Positions 52,107 through 60,060 of a stretch of 64,000 nucleotides of DNA are shown here, one piece after another (the stretch's first letter is position 1; every line of letters starts with the position of its first letter). Made by a program: the position numbers and the translations under genes. A model generated the notes under the pieces. It saw only the letters and a list, made by a program, of their open reading frames with translations. It ran no database searches and was not told where the DNA came from. The DNA lies in NCBI RefSeq assembly GCF_004217135.1, contig NZ_SHKK01000001.1:4402001-4466000 (forward strand), given 5' to 3'. Source of the DNA: Micromonospora violae. Its GTDB lineage: Bacteria; Actinomycetota; Actinomycetes; Mycobacteriales; Micromonosporaceae.

Positions 52107-53069
52107 ATGCGCCAGGAAGAGCAGCAGGTGAGCAACGACCACCCGGAGGCAGTTCGGTCCGCGCCCGTGCCGGTACCTCCGGCCAGCGACCGGGCCGGCC
52201 GCTCCGACGTCCCGGAGGACGCCCTCGACGAGCGGGGCACCTTCGACGAGCAGGCCGCCGACGACTCCGACCCGCGCCACCGGCGCGACGACCGGTCCAC
52301 CGACGAGGGCGATTTCCACGAGCCGGGGCCGTTGCCCACGACGTTCGGCGCCACCACGGTGGCCGACGCGGTGGCCGCCTCGGCGCTGGCCAGCCCACGC
52401 CCACAGGACCAGCCCGACCCCCGGGCCGAGCGGACCGCTCAGCCGGGCGACGGCGCCGAGGACGGCGAGCGGGAAGGTCTGCGCGCCGACCCCACCGCCG
52501 AACTGCACCGCCGCGACACGGACCTCGACGACGACAGCGCCGACCTCGACGACCGCACCGACGCGGACACGTCGGCACGGACCGTCGTCGCGCCGGGCAG
52601 CACGGACGGCGGCCCCGAGCGGCGCAGCGATCTGAGCGGCGATCGGGACGCCGCCACCGCGGGCGCGGCGGGCTACGGCAGCGCGACGCCGGAGATGGTC
52701 GACCCGGACGCGGACGGCGAACCGGTCGCCGGCGACGACACCAGCCCCACGTTGGAGTCCGCCGGAACACACCGACCCGCCGGGTCGACCGTCGCCGCCG
52801 AGCCGGCCACGCTCCTCGACCCGGACACCGCGCAGGGCTTCCGGGACCGCTGGCGGGACGTGCAGCTGCGCTTCGTCGACGACCCGCAGGCGGCGGCCGG
52901 TGAAGCGCAGTCGCTGGTGGAGGAGGCCATCCAGGCCCTCTCCTCGGCGCTGGCGGCGCAGAAGACCACGCTGGGCGGGTGGCAGGACGCCGGCTCGGCC
53001 GACACCGAGCAACTGCGGATGGCGGTCCGCAACTACCGGGACTTCCTGGACCGCGTACTCGGTCGCTGA
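52107..53069 (+). CDS. Acidic, disordered protein with the shared C-terminal domain
   Basis: 320 aa from ATG 52107. Residues 1-230 are acidic and low complexity (Asp/Glu/Arg/Pro/Ala), probably disordered. From about 233, DRWRDVQLRFVDDPQAAAGE, AQSLVEEAIQALSSALAAQ, and TEQLRMAVRNYRDFLDRVLG match the C-terminal domain of the preceding gene. An in-frame GTG at residue 8 is an alternative start. Co-transcribed with its neighbour (11-nt gap) and ended by a strong terminator. Confidence 0.75.
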   Translation: MRQEEQQVSNDHPEAVRSAPVPVPPASDRAGRSDVPEDALDERGTFDEQAADDSDPRHRRDDRSTDEGDFHEPGPLPTTFGATTVADAVAASALASPRPQDQPDPRAERTAQPGDGAEDGEREGLRADPTAELHRRDTDLDDDSADLDDRTDADTSARTVVAPGSTDGGPERRSDLSGDRDAATAGAAGYGSATPEMVDPDADGEPVAGDDTSPTLESAGTHRPAGSTVAAEPATLLDPDTAQGFRDRWRDVQLRFVDDPQAAAGEAQSLVEEAIQALSSALAAQKTTLGGWQDAGSADTEQLRMAVRNYRDFLDRVLGR

Positions 53070-53080
53070 GTCACCGATCA

Positions 53081-53118
53081 GAAAAGGCGCCCCGGCCACA
53101 CGGCCGGGGCGCCTTTTC
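53081..53118 (+). terminator. Intrinsic terminator
   Basis: GAAAAGGCGCCCCGGCC (53081-53097), loop ACAC, GGCCGGGGCGCCTTTTC (53102-53118). Perfect 17-bp stem whose 3' arm carries the T-run. Confidence 0.85.
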
Positions 53119-53196
53119 GCAGGAGTGAAACCGTGCGTACGGGGTAATAGGGCGCGCGCACGCCAACCAGTGCGAACGTCGACGAGAGGTGACGGG

Positions 53197-54855
53197 ATGG
53201 ACGGCGAGGGCCTTCGGCTCAACATGAATGGCCTGGACTACCTGATCCTGGCGCTGTACTTCGTCACCGTCCTCGGGGTCGGCTTCGCCGCGCGCCGCGC
53301 GATCCGGACCAGCGTCGACTTCTTCCTCTCCGGCCGATCCCTGCCCGCCTGGGTGACCGGTCTCGCCTTCGTCTCGGCGAACCTGGGCGCGTTGGAAATC
53401 ATCGGAATGGCCGCGAACGGGGCCCAGTACGGCGTCATGACGGTCCACTACTACTGGATCGGCGCGGTCCCGGCGATGGTCTTCCTGGGCATCGTGATGA
53501 TGCCCTTCTACTACGGCTCCAAGGTCCGCAGCGTGCCGGAATACCTGCGGCTGCGGTTCAACCGCCCCACCCACCTGCTCAACGCGCTCAGCTTCGCCGT
53601 CGCCCAGGTGCTGATCGCCGGGGTGAACCTCTACGCGCTGGCCCTCGTCATGCAGGCGCTGCTCGGTTGGCCGCTGTGGACGGCGATCGTGGTCGGTGCG
53701 GCGATCGTGCTGGCGTACATCACCATCGGCGGCCTGTCCGGGGCCATCTACAACGAGGTGCTCCAGTTCTTCGTCATCCTCGCCGGCCTCATCCCGGTCA
53801 CCGTGATCGGCCTGGTGAAGGTCGGCGGGTGGAACGGTCTGATGGACGCCGTCCGCGACTCCAAGCTCGGTGAGGCGGGCCTGCACGCGTGGCAGGACAC
53901 CGGCAGCACGGCGAACCCGCTGGGCGCGCACTGGATCGGCATCGTCTTCGGCCTGGGCTTCGTGCTGTCGTTCGGCTACTGGACGACGAACTTCGCCGAG
54001 GTGCAGCGCGCCCTCTCCGCGAAGAACATGAGCGCCGCCCGACGTACGCCGATCATCGCCGCGTACCCGAAGCTGTTCATCCCCCTGGTCACGGTCATCC
54101 CCGGCCTGGTCGCCCTGGTCACGGTGAAGGGGCTCGGCGCGGAGAGCGGCGACCTGCAGTACAACAACGCCATTCCGCTGCTGATGCGCGACCTGCTCCC
54201 CAACGGCGTGCTCGGGGTGGCGGTCACCGGTCTGCTCGCCTCGTTCATGGCCGGCATGGCGGCCAACGTGAGCGGTTTCAACACCGTCTTCACCTACGAC
54301 ATCTGGCAGGCGTACGTCCGGCGGGACCGGTCGGACGAGTACTACCTGCGGGTCGGTCGGTGGGCGACGGTCGCGGCCGTGGTGGTCGGCATCGGCACCG
54401 CGTTCATCGCAGCCGGCTTCAGCAACATCATGAACTACATCCAGGCGCTCTTCTCCGTCTTCAACGCGCCGCTGTTCGCCACGTTCATCGTCGGCATGTT
54501 CTGGAAGCGGATGACCGCCCTGGCCGGCTTCTGGTCGCTGCTGCTGGGGACCCTGGTGTCGCTGAGCCTCTACCTGCTCTACAAGGGCGGCGTGGTCGAC
54601 TTCAACTCCGACCTGGAGGAGAGCTTCTGGGGTGCCGGTCTCGCGTTCGTCACGGCGGTGGTGGTCGCCGCGATCATCACCCCGCTCACCGCCCCCAAGC
54701 GGGACGAGGAGCTGCGCGGACTGGTGTACGGCATGGGCGGCGTCGACCTGAAGGGCGACGTGCTCGCCGGGGACGCCGCCTGGTACCGCTCCCCGGTGCT
54801 GCTCGGTCTGATCGCGGTCGCGCTGGCCGCCCTCTTCTACATCCCGGTCTTCTGA
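53197..54855 (+). CDS. Sodium:solute symporter (SSS family)
   Basis: 552 aa from ATG 53197, chosen because GAGAGGTGACGG precedes it; the longer frame overlaps the upstream gene. About 14 hydrophobic segments. SSS landmarks: YLILALYFVTVLGVGF, DFFLSGRSLPAWVTGLAF, SVPEYLRLRFNRP, and GLLASFMAGMAANVSGFNTVFTYD with the Na2-site region. The sequence resembles vSGLT-like sugar/inositol or related carriers; the solute is not known. Coupled to a small membrane protein 16 nt downstream. Confidence 0.93.
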   Translation: MDGEGLRLNMNGLDYLILALYFVTVLGVGFAARRAIRTSVDFFLSGRSLPAWVTGLAFVSANLGALEIIGMAANGAQYGVMTVHYYWIGAVPAMVFLGIVMMPFYYGSKVRSVPEYLRLRFNRPTHLLNALSFAVAQVLIAGVNLYALALVMQALLGWPLWTAIVVGAAIVLAYITIGGLSGAIYNEVLQFFVILAGLIPVTVIGLVKVGGWNGLMDAVRDSKLGEAGLHAWQDTGSTANPLGAHWIGIVFGLGFVLSFGYWTTNFAEVQRALSAKNMSAARRTPIIAAYPKLFIPLVTVIPGLVALVTVKGLGAESGDLQYNNAIPLLMRDLLPNGVLGVAVTGLLASFMAGMAANVSGFNTVFTYDIWQAYVRRDRSDEYYLRVGRWATVAAVVVGIGTAFIAAGFSNIMNYIQALFSVFNAPLFATFIVGMFWKRMTALAGFWSLLLGTLVSLSLYLLYKGGVVDFNSDLEESFWGAGLAFVTAVVVAAIITPLTAPKRDEELRGLVYGMGGVDLKGDVLAGDAAWYRSPVLLGLIAVALAALFYIPVF

Positions 54856-54871
54856 GGAAAGGAGTCGGCAG

Positions 54872-55180
54872 ATGAGCAACGACGGCCAGCCGGCACAGGA
54901 CCCACTGATCGACGAGACGCAGGAGGCGCAGCGGCGCTCCGCCGCGGCCCGGCTGTTCGACATCCGCCGGGTGATCGGTGGCCTCTTCGTCGCGTACGGG
55001 ATCATCGTGACGCTGATCGGCATCTTCGACAGCCGGGCCGAGATCGACAAGGCCGAAGGCGTCCGGATCAACCTCTGGGCCGGGCTGGTGATGCTCGTGT
55101 TCGGCCTGCTCATGCTGCTCTGGCAGTGGCTGCGCCCGGCGGAACCGCCGGCCCCCAACGAGCAGCAGCCCGACAGCTGA
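54872..55180 (+). CDS. Small two-TM protein paired with the symporter
   Basis: 102 aa, ATG 54872 with GAGGAAAGGAG upstream. TMs near residues 34-51 (VIGGLFVAYGIIVTLIGIF) and 68-87 (LWAGLVMLVFGLLMLLWQWL), separated by DSRAEIDKAEGVRIN. The tight spacing after the symporter suggests an accessory subunit, in the way DUF485/DUF997 proteins accompany other SSS carriers, though this is a different family. Confidence 0.7.
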   Translation: MSNDGQPAQDPLIDETQEAQRRSAAARLFDIRRVIGGLFVAYGIIVTLIGIFDSRAEIDKAEGVRINLWAGLVMLVFGLLMLLWQWLRPAEPPAPNEQQPDS

Positions 55181-55308
55181 CCGTCCGACTCGACGAGCAG
55201 GTCCTGTGCACGGCCCGGTGGTTGACCGCCGGGCCGTGCGGCATGAGCGCGGCACAAGGGGGTACGCGAGGGACAGCAGGCACCGTGTCGGACCCAGGAG
55301 GCAGCACC

Positions 55309-55695
55309 ATGACCGATCGCGAACGCCAGCCGCCGTTGGAGGAGAGCCCCGAGGTGGCGTCGGCGGTGGATGATGACGCCACCGTGCCGCAGCTGCGGAC
55401 CGGGGGCGGCCCCGACCGGGACACGCCGGGCTTCGCCGAGCCCCGCGGCCGACCCGCCGACCTGGCACCGGACACCGACGAGCTGATCGGCGATCCGTAC
55501 GCCGCCGGCACCGGGGCGACCGGGACGGGCACCGGCGCGGGTGGGGACAACATCCGCACCGGCGGCGAACAGCCCTGGGAACCGGAGGACCTGGTGATGG
55601 CCCGCGGTCAGGACCTGACCCCGGAGAACCTGGACAAGGCCCGCCGTGACCTGGCCGAGCAGGGTCGGGCCGCGATCGAACGCACGGTGCCCTGA
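55309..55695 (+). CDS. Acidic disordered protein of unknown function
   Basis: 128 aa from ATG 55309 with AGGAGG upstream. Low-complexity acidic/Gly-Thr-rich (GTGATGTGTGAGGDNIRTGG) with a more ordered C-terminal helix DLTPENLDKARRDLAEQG. No membrane segment. Similar in character to the small acidic proteins at 10624 and 12954. Followed by a terminator hairpin. Confidence 0.6.
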   Translation: MTDRERQPPLEESPEVASAVDDDATVPQLRTGGGPDRDTPGFAEPRGRPADLAPDTDELIGDPYAAGTGATGTGTGAGGDNIRTGGEQPWEPEDLVMARGQDLTPENLDKARRDLAEQGRAAIERTVP

Positions 55696-55711
55696 TCGGG
55701 CCCCGAAAGGG

Positions 55712-55751
55712 GGGTCCCCGACCCGACCTGTGACGGTCGGGCCGGGGACCC
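55712..55751 (+). terminator. Terminator hairpin between 55309 gene and cellulase
   Basis: GGGTCCCCGACCCGACC (55712-55728) and GGTCGGGCCGGGGACCC (55735-55751), one mismatch in 17; serves both convergent genes. Confidence 0.7.
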
Positions 55752-55817
55752 GGGGGAACCTGCCGCCGGCAGTGCCTCACCTACTGCCGGTGGCGGGTAA
55801 GCGCGGAAGCGTTCCGG

Positions 55818-57596
55818 TCAGAGCGCCGGGTACGCGTTACGCATGAGCTCCTGGAACTGGGCGGAGAACCACGCACCGGAGATCGGCGCGTTGTCCAGCG
55901 CCCCGGACGGGTTGTTGCCGTTGCGGGCGTTACCGCCGTACGTCGGGTCGCACATCCGGTCGAAGCCCTTGCCCTCGTTGTTCGGGATCTCCTTGCTGGA
56001 GCCGTCCGACTCACCCGGCGGCTTCACCCAGACGTAGGCGTCAATGCCCGTCTCCGGGTTGGCCCGGGGCCGCTCGCCGAGGCCTGCGCCGGCCTGGTTG
56101 CACCAGTTGCCGAGGTGGGCCCGGCGGTCGATCCGACCCCCGTTGACGTACGTGTCGACGCTGGTCGTGGCACCCGGCCCGGTGGGCCGTGCGGAGCCAC
56201 CCCAGCCGTTGCGGGAGGTGTCGATCAGCATGCCGATGTTGGAGTTGAAGCCGACCGAGACCAGCTGATTGCGGAACGCCTGGGCGAACGACAGCTCGTC
56301 GACGTAGAAGTTCCAGTCGACCCACTTGGACTGCCGCACCGACTGACCGTTGACGTTGTCGGTGATCTTGAAGTACGGCTCACGCAGCGCCGAGTAGTTC
56401 GCGGTGTTGGTGATGAAGCCGTGCACGTTGTTGACCGTGCTGCCCGAGGCGACCGCGGCGGTCTTCAGGATGTTGGCGGTCGGGACGAAGTTGGAGTCCC
56501 AGCCGAGCCAGCCGTGGTGACCCGCGTCGATGTAGTTGTAGACGTTGCCGATCGCGCCGAGCTTGGCGAGGGCGTAGCCGACACCGTTGACGTATGCGCC
56601 GTTGGCCTTGACCGTGTCGCACATGACCGTGCCGCCGGCCTGATCGGACGTGTTGGTGACCAGGTTCGGCAGCGAGTCGATCTCGATGATGTTGATGATC
56701 CGCAGGCTGCTGTACTTCGATTCACCCTGGATCGCGGCGATCGGGTCGATGTACTCGGCCTTGTACTTGGGCAGCTCGTCCGGGCCCAGCTCACCGTTGG
56801 AGGCGAGCGCGGAGCAGTCGCGGCCGGGCAGGTTGTAGATCACGAACTGGATGTAACCGGCGCCCTGGCGCAGCGCCTCGTCCAGGTGGTCACGCACCCC
56901 GAAGGCTCCGTTGGAGCTGCTGTCCGGGGTGCCGTTGATCGCGGCGATCCGGTCCAGCCAGACGGCGGTGGGGTTGTTGGAGATCCGGCTACCGCCGGTC
57001 TCGGCGTCCGCCTTGGCCTTCCACTCCGGGTTCACGTAGCCGGGCACCCCGGAGTACGGGTTGTCGACCTTGGCGCCGGGCGGGTTGGTGGTCGGCGGGT
57101 CGGTCGGCGGATCCGTCGGGGGGTCGGTCGGCGGATCGGTCGGCGGATCGGTCGGCGGGGTCGTGGTGCCACCGTTGCAGACCACACCGTTCAGGGTGAA
57201 CGAGGTCGGCTTGGGGTTGCTGCCGCTCCACGCGCCGTTGAAGCCGATGCTCGTCGACGCACCGGTGGCCAGGGTGCCGTTGTAGGACATGCTCCGGGCG
57301 GTGACCTGGCTGCCGGACTGGGTGTACGTGGCCGACCAGCCCTGCTGCACCCGCTGGCCGGAGTTGGGGAAGGTCCAGCCCAGCGTCCAGCCGTTCAGCG
57401 GGTCGCCGACGTTCTTGATGGTGATGTTCGCGGTGAAACCGCCGGGCCAGTCATTGCTCGTGTACGCGATGTCGCACTGCGTCGCGGCGTGCGCCGCGGT
57501 AACCGGAATCGTGACGAGCCCACCCGCGACCAGGGCACCCGCGCCGGCGAGCGCGAGGGCCCGGCGTGGGCCGGATAGCCTTCTCCACACATTCAT
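55818..57596 (-). CDS. Secreted cellulase: CBM2 plus GH6 (cellobiohydrolase/endoglucanase)
   Basis: 592 aa from ATG 57596 (AAGGAGA 8 nt upstream). Signal peptide with Ala-rich end (PVTAAHA, about 37). CBM2 at residues about 39-143 (CDIAYTSNDWPGGFTANITI, SGSNPKPTSFTLNGVVC), then a (TDPP)n linker encoded by 12-bp repeats (57090-57158). The GH6 domain has QFVIYNLPGRDCSALASNGE, NIIEIDSLPNLVTN (likely acid Asp), YIDAGHHGWLGWDSN and DTSRNGWGG. It attacks crystalline cellulose outside the cell. The operator at 57852-57865 suggests CebR control. Confidence 0.96.
   Translation of the reverse strand: MNVWRRLSGPRRALALAGAGALVAGGLVTIPVTAAHAATQCDIAYTSNDWPGGFTANITIKNVGDPLNGWTLGWTFPNSGQRVQQGWSATYTQSGSQVTARSMSYNGTLATGASTSIGFNGAWSGSNPKPTSFTLNGVVCNGGTTTPPTDPPTDPPTDPPTDPPTDPPTTNPPGAKVDNPYSGVPGYVNPEWKAKADAETGGSRISNNPTAVWLDRIAAINGTPDSSSNGAFGVRDHLDEALRQGAGYIQFVIYNLPGRDCSALASNGELGPDELPKYKAEYIDPIAAIQGESKYSSLRIINIIEIDSLPNLVTNTSDQAGGTVMCDTVKANGAYVNGVGYALAKLGAIGNVYNYIDAGHHGWLGWDSNFVPTANILKTAAVASGSTVNNVHGFITNTANYSALREPYFKITDNVNGQSVRQSKWVDWNFYVDELSFAQAFRNQLVSVGFNSNIGMLIDTSRNGWGGSARPTGPGATTSVDTYVNGGRIDRRAHLGNWCNQAGAGLGERPRANPETGIDAYVWVKPPGESDGSSKEIPNNEGKGFDRMCDPTYGGNARNGNNPSGALDNAPISGAWFSAQFQELMRNAYPAL
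57090..57158. repeat. 12-bp tandem repeat encoding the cellulase linker
   Basis: About five units of GGCGGATCGGTC with single-base variants, encoding repeated TDPP on the minus strand. A slippage-prone linker. Confidence 0.75.
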
Positions 57597-58194
57597 GCCA
57601 CTGATCTCCTTGGGCGAGACCGGGCCCAGGTGCGGCCCGGCGGGACGGCCCGGTAGGCGTCCTACACGGACGGCCGCCGGCGCCAACGGGATTCTTGGGG
57701 GGCGCCCGACCCGGACGGGCGATGGTGGTGGTGCCCAGCCGAAGCGTCGGCCGGTCGATCGGCGGCGGGATGTCGCCCCGGTGAAACCGGGTGCCCTCGA
57801 CCCCCTGCCTGCACGGTGTGGCTCTCTGAACCGCGTTCGCCGATTCTTGCATGGGAGCGCTTCCATGGCAATGGCTCGATGCGTTGCCCGAGCCGTTTCG
57901 GACGATACCCCCGAGCCCGCCCGAGCGACCACGGGCGTCCCGGAGCAGCCGCTACCGGATGACCGGGGCGGGCGGGAACGCCGGGCACCGAACGCCGCAG
58001 CCCGCCCAGAAGACCGGCGGACGCCGAAGACGGCACCCCGGGCGGCGAAAGCCACGTAGCACCCCTTCACCTCTTACTTGGATCAAAGGTCAAAACGCGA
58101 ATCTTTCACTTCATAAGTCATGAAACGGTCTAACGTCGGTCTTAGCTCGGTTGTCGCCGAGCTCAGGACAACAGGGGATGGAGTGACGCAGGTC
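57597..58194. other. Divergent intergenic control region
   Basis: 598 bp between the cellulase and the repetitive surface-protein gene. It holds the CebR-like operator (57852-57865) and an AT-rich island at about 58060-58140 likely to carry the surface-protein promoter, with a small hairpin AGCTCGG-ttgtcg-CCGAGCT (58144-58163). Open frames here look non-coding. Confidence 0.5.
57852..57865. promoter_or_regulatory. CebR-like cellulase operator
   Basis: TGGGAGCGCTTCCA, one mismatch from the palindrome TGGGAGCGCTCCCA that CebR/CelR LacI-family regulators bind in cellulolytic actinobacteria. It lies about 255 bp upstream of the cellulase start, flanked by CAT/ATG symmetry that extends the palindrome. 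Confidence 0.75.
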
Positions 58195-59283
58195 ATGGCT
58201 AAGAAGATGCTCGGGAAGGTCGTTGCGGGCGCCGCGCTCGGCGGCGCGTCGCTCCTGGTGTTCGCACCGGGAATCGCGGCGGCCGACGGCCACGACGATG
58301 GCAAGGTCTACGCCAAGCCGCACGTCGTGAAGGCCGGCGACGAGGTCAAGCTCCTCGAGATCTGCCCGGATCGGCAGGAGCACGCGTTCGTGTGGTCCAA
58401 GGTCACCGGCAAGGTCAAGCTCAAGCCGGCGCATGAAGACCGGGGTGAGGACCGCGAGTGGCGCGAGGAGGACTCCTCCGACCACGACAAGGGCAAGGAC
58501 GAGCACGGCAAGGACGACAAGGGCAAGGACCACGAGGGCAAGGACGACAAGGGCAAGGACGACAAGGGCAAGGACGAGCACGGCAAGGACGACAAGGGCA
58601 AGGACGACAAGGGCAAGGACGAGTACAAGGGCGGCCAGGGTGGCGGCGCTGCCGCCGACGCCTACGGCGACGAGGACCGCAAGGACTGGAAGGGCGAGGA
58701 GCACGGCCAGGACGCCGAAGAAGGCCGTGACAAGAAGGACTGGGAGTCCAAGGACGAGCACGGCTCGGACTACGGCTCGGACAAGGGCTGGGAGAGCAAG
58801 GACGAGCACGGCTCCGAGTACGGCTCCGACAAGGGCTGGGAGTCCAAGGACGAGCACGGCTCCGACTACGGCTCCGACAAGGGCTGGGAGTCCAAGGACG
58901 AGCACGGCTCCGAGTACGGCTCCGACAAGGGCTGGGAGTCCAAGGACGAGCACGGCTCCGACTACGGCTCCGACAAGGGCTGGGACAGCAAGGACGAGCA
59001 CGGCTCGGACAAGCGCGACTGGGACAAGGAGCGCGAGTTCGTCTACTACGGCGAAGCCAAGGTCGACAAGGACGCCAAGCCGGGCCGCTACGAGCTCAAG
59101 GGCTCCTGCGGCGAGGGCGAGCTCGTCGTGCTGCCGCACGGCGGTGTCGACGGTGGTGACGGCGGCGTCAGCACCAGCACCGACCGGGGCATGGCTGCCG
59201 GCGGGGCGGGCCTGCTCGGCGCTGCCGCGCTCGGCGGGATCGTGCTGATGCGTCGTCGGCGGACCGATGGTTCGCTCGTCTGA
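58195..59283 (+). CDS. Secreted, highly repetitive charged surface protein with C-terminal TM anchor
   Basis: 362 aa from ATG 58195. Signal peptide (VVAGAALGGASLLVFAPGIAAA), then a short domain with VYAKPHVVKAGDEVKLLEIC (about 35-70). A Lys/Asp/Gly-rich tract (KGKDDKGKDEHGKD units) is followed by five 16-residue repeats WESKDEHGSDYGSDKG plus a partial sixth. A second conserved piece has Cys (YYGEAKVDKDAKPGRYELKG, SCGEGELVVL). The C-terminus is a TM (GGAGLLGAAALGGIVLM) and RRRR tail without an LPXTG motif. Its end overlaps the sortase gene by 17 bp. Confidence 0.8.
   Translation: MAKKMLGKVVAGAALGGASLLVFAPGIAAADGHDDGKVYAKPHVVKAGDEVKLLEICPDRQEHAFVWSKVTGKVKLKPAHEDRGEDREWREEDSSDHDKGKDEHGKDDKGKDHEGKDDKGKDDKGKDEHGKDDKGKDDKGKDEYKGGQGGGAAADAYGDEDRKDWKGEEHGQDAEEGRDKKDWESKDEHGSDYGSDKGWESKDEHGSEYGSDKGWESKDEHGSDYGSDKGWESKDEHGSEYGSDKGWESKDEHGSDYGSDKGWDSKDEHGSDKRDWDKEREFVYYGEAKVDKDAKPGRYELKGSCGEGELVVLPHGGVDGGDGGVSTSTDRGMAAGGAGLLGAAALGGIVLMRRRRTDGSLV
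58482..58635 (+). repeat. Lys-Gly-Lys-Asp coding repeat
   Basis: Irregular tandem units of GACGACAAGGGCAAGGAC (6 codons) and GAGCACGGCAAGGAC (5 codons) within the surface-protein gene. Confidence 0.8.
58741..59010 (+). repeat. 48-bp coding repeat, five units plus a partial
   Basis: Units start at 58741, 58789, 58837, 58885, 58933 and (partial) 58981; each encodes WESKDEHGS(D/E)YGSDKG. The tenth residue alternates D-E-D-E-D, indicating duplication as a 96-bp double unit. Confidence 0.9.
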
Positions 59284-59989
59284 CGTGACGACGACACCGG
59301 CCGGCGGCCGCCGCGGGAGACCGTGGCGTGCCGCCGGCACGGCCGTCGTCGTCACCATGGCCATGATCGGCGCCGGCATGATCGGCGCCTCCCTGAAGAC
59401 CACGCCCACTCCCCGACCGCCGCAGCCGCTGGCCCAGGCCGGCCCCGACGTCACGGGGCCGGCGAGTATCGCCGACGACGCCCCAGCCGTCGACGGGCAG
59501 CCGGTCGGTCCGGGAGACGCCCCGGCCGGGTTGGCCCGCTCTGCGCCGACCAGTATCGAGATCCCCCGGATCGGCGTCGACGCGACGATCATGTCGCTGG
59601 GCACCAACCCGGACGGCACCGTCCAGGTCCCTCCACTGGACCAGGCCGACCAGGCCGGGTGGTACGAGCCCGGTGCCAGCCCAGGTGAGACGGGCAACGC
59701 GGTCATCGTCGGGCACGTGGATTCGGCGGTGCTCGGCCCGGCCGTCTTCTTCGACCTCGGCGCGCTCACCCCCGGCGACACCATCACCGTGCGCCGCGCC
59801 GACGGAGTCCCGGCCACCTTCACGGTCGACTCGGTCAAGGCGTACCCGAAGACGGCCTTCCCCACCGAGTTGGTGTACGGACCGAGCGACCGACCCAGCC
59901 TGCGGGTGGTCACCTGCGGCGGTCAGTTCGACGAGGCCGCGAAGAGCTACCCGGACAACATCGTCGTCTTCGCCACCTTGGCGGCGTGA
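59267..59989 (+). CDS. Class F-like sortase
   Basis: 240 aa from ATG 59267 (GTG 59285 is an alternative). N-terminal TM (AAGTAVVVTMAMIGAGMIGA, about 22-41), a Pro-rich linker, and the sortase barrel: IEIPRIGVDATIMSLG, catalytic His in VIVGHVDSA (about 150), catalytic Cys in LRVVTCGGQFD (about 217). The segment after Cys reads EAAKSYPDNIVVFA; I expected an Arg close to the Pro, so the third catalytic residue is uncertain. Placed directly after a surface protein, its probable partner. Confidence 0.88.
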   Translation: MVRSSDVTTTPAGGRRGRPWRAAGTAVVVTMAMIGAGMIGASLKTTPTPRPPQPLAQAGPDVTGPASIADDAPAVDGQPVGPGDAPAGLARSAPTSIEIPRIGVDATIMSLGTNPDGTVQVPPLDQADQAGWYEPGASPGETGNAVIVGHVDSAVLGPAVFFDLGALTPGDTITVRRADGVPATFTVDSVKAYPKTAFPTELVYGPSDRPSLRVVTCGGQFDEAAKSYPDNIVVFATLAA

Positions 59990-60005
59990 CCACGACGAAC
60001 GAACC

Positions 60006-60045
60006 GCGGTCCGGCCGGTCGGGTCACCCCGACCGGCCGGACCGC
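60006..60045. terminator. Bidirectional terminator
   Basis: GCGGTCCGGCCGGTCGGG (60006-60023) and CCCGACCGGCCGGACCGC (60028-60045): perfect 18-bp stem, 4-nt loop, between convergent sortase and glutamate dehydrogenase genes. Confidence 0.8.
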
Positions 60046-60060
60046 GTCCGGCGCACTGAC

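Noticed and set aside
53071..55257. 728-codon minus-strand open frame
   Set aside because: Shadow of the SSS symporter; low-complexity His/Arg/Gln composition typical of antisense high-GC frames.
59170..59283. LPXTG-type sorting signal at the end of the surface protein
   Set aside because: Only a TM and RRRR tail are present; no LPXTG, LAXTG or similar pentapeptide could be read before the TM.
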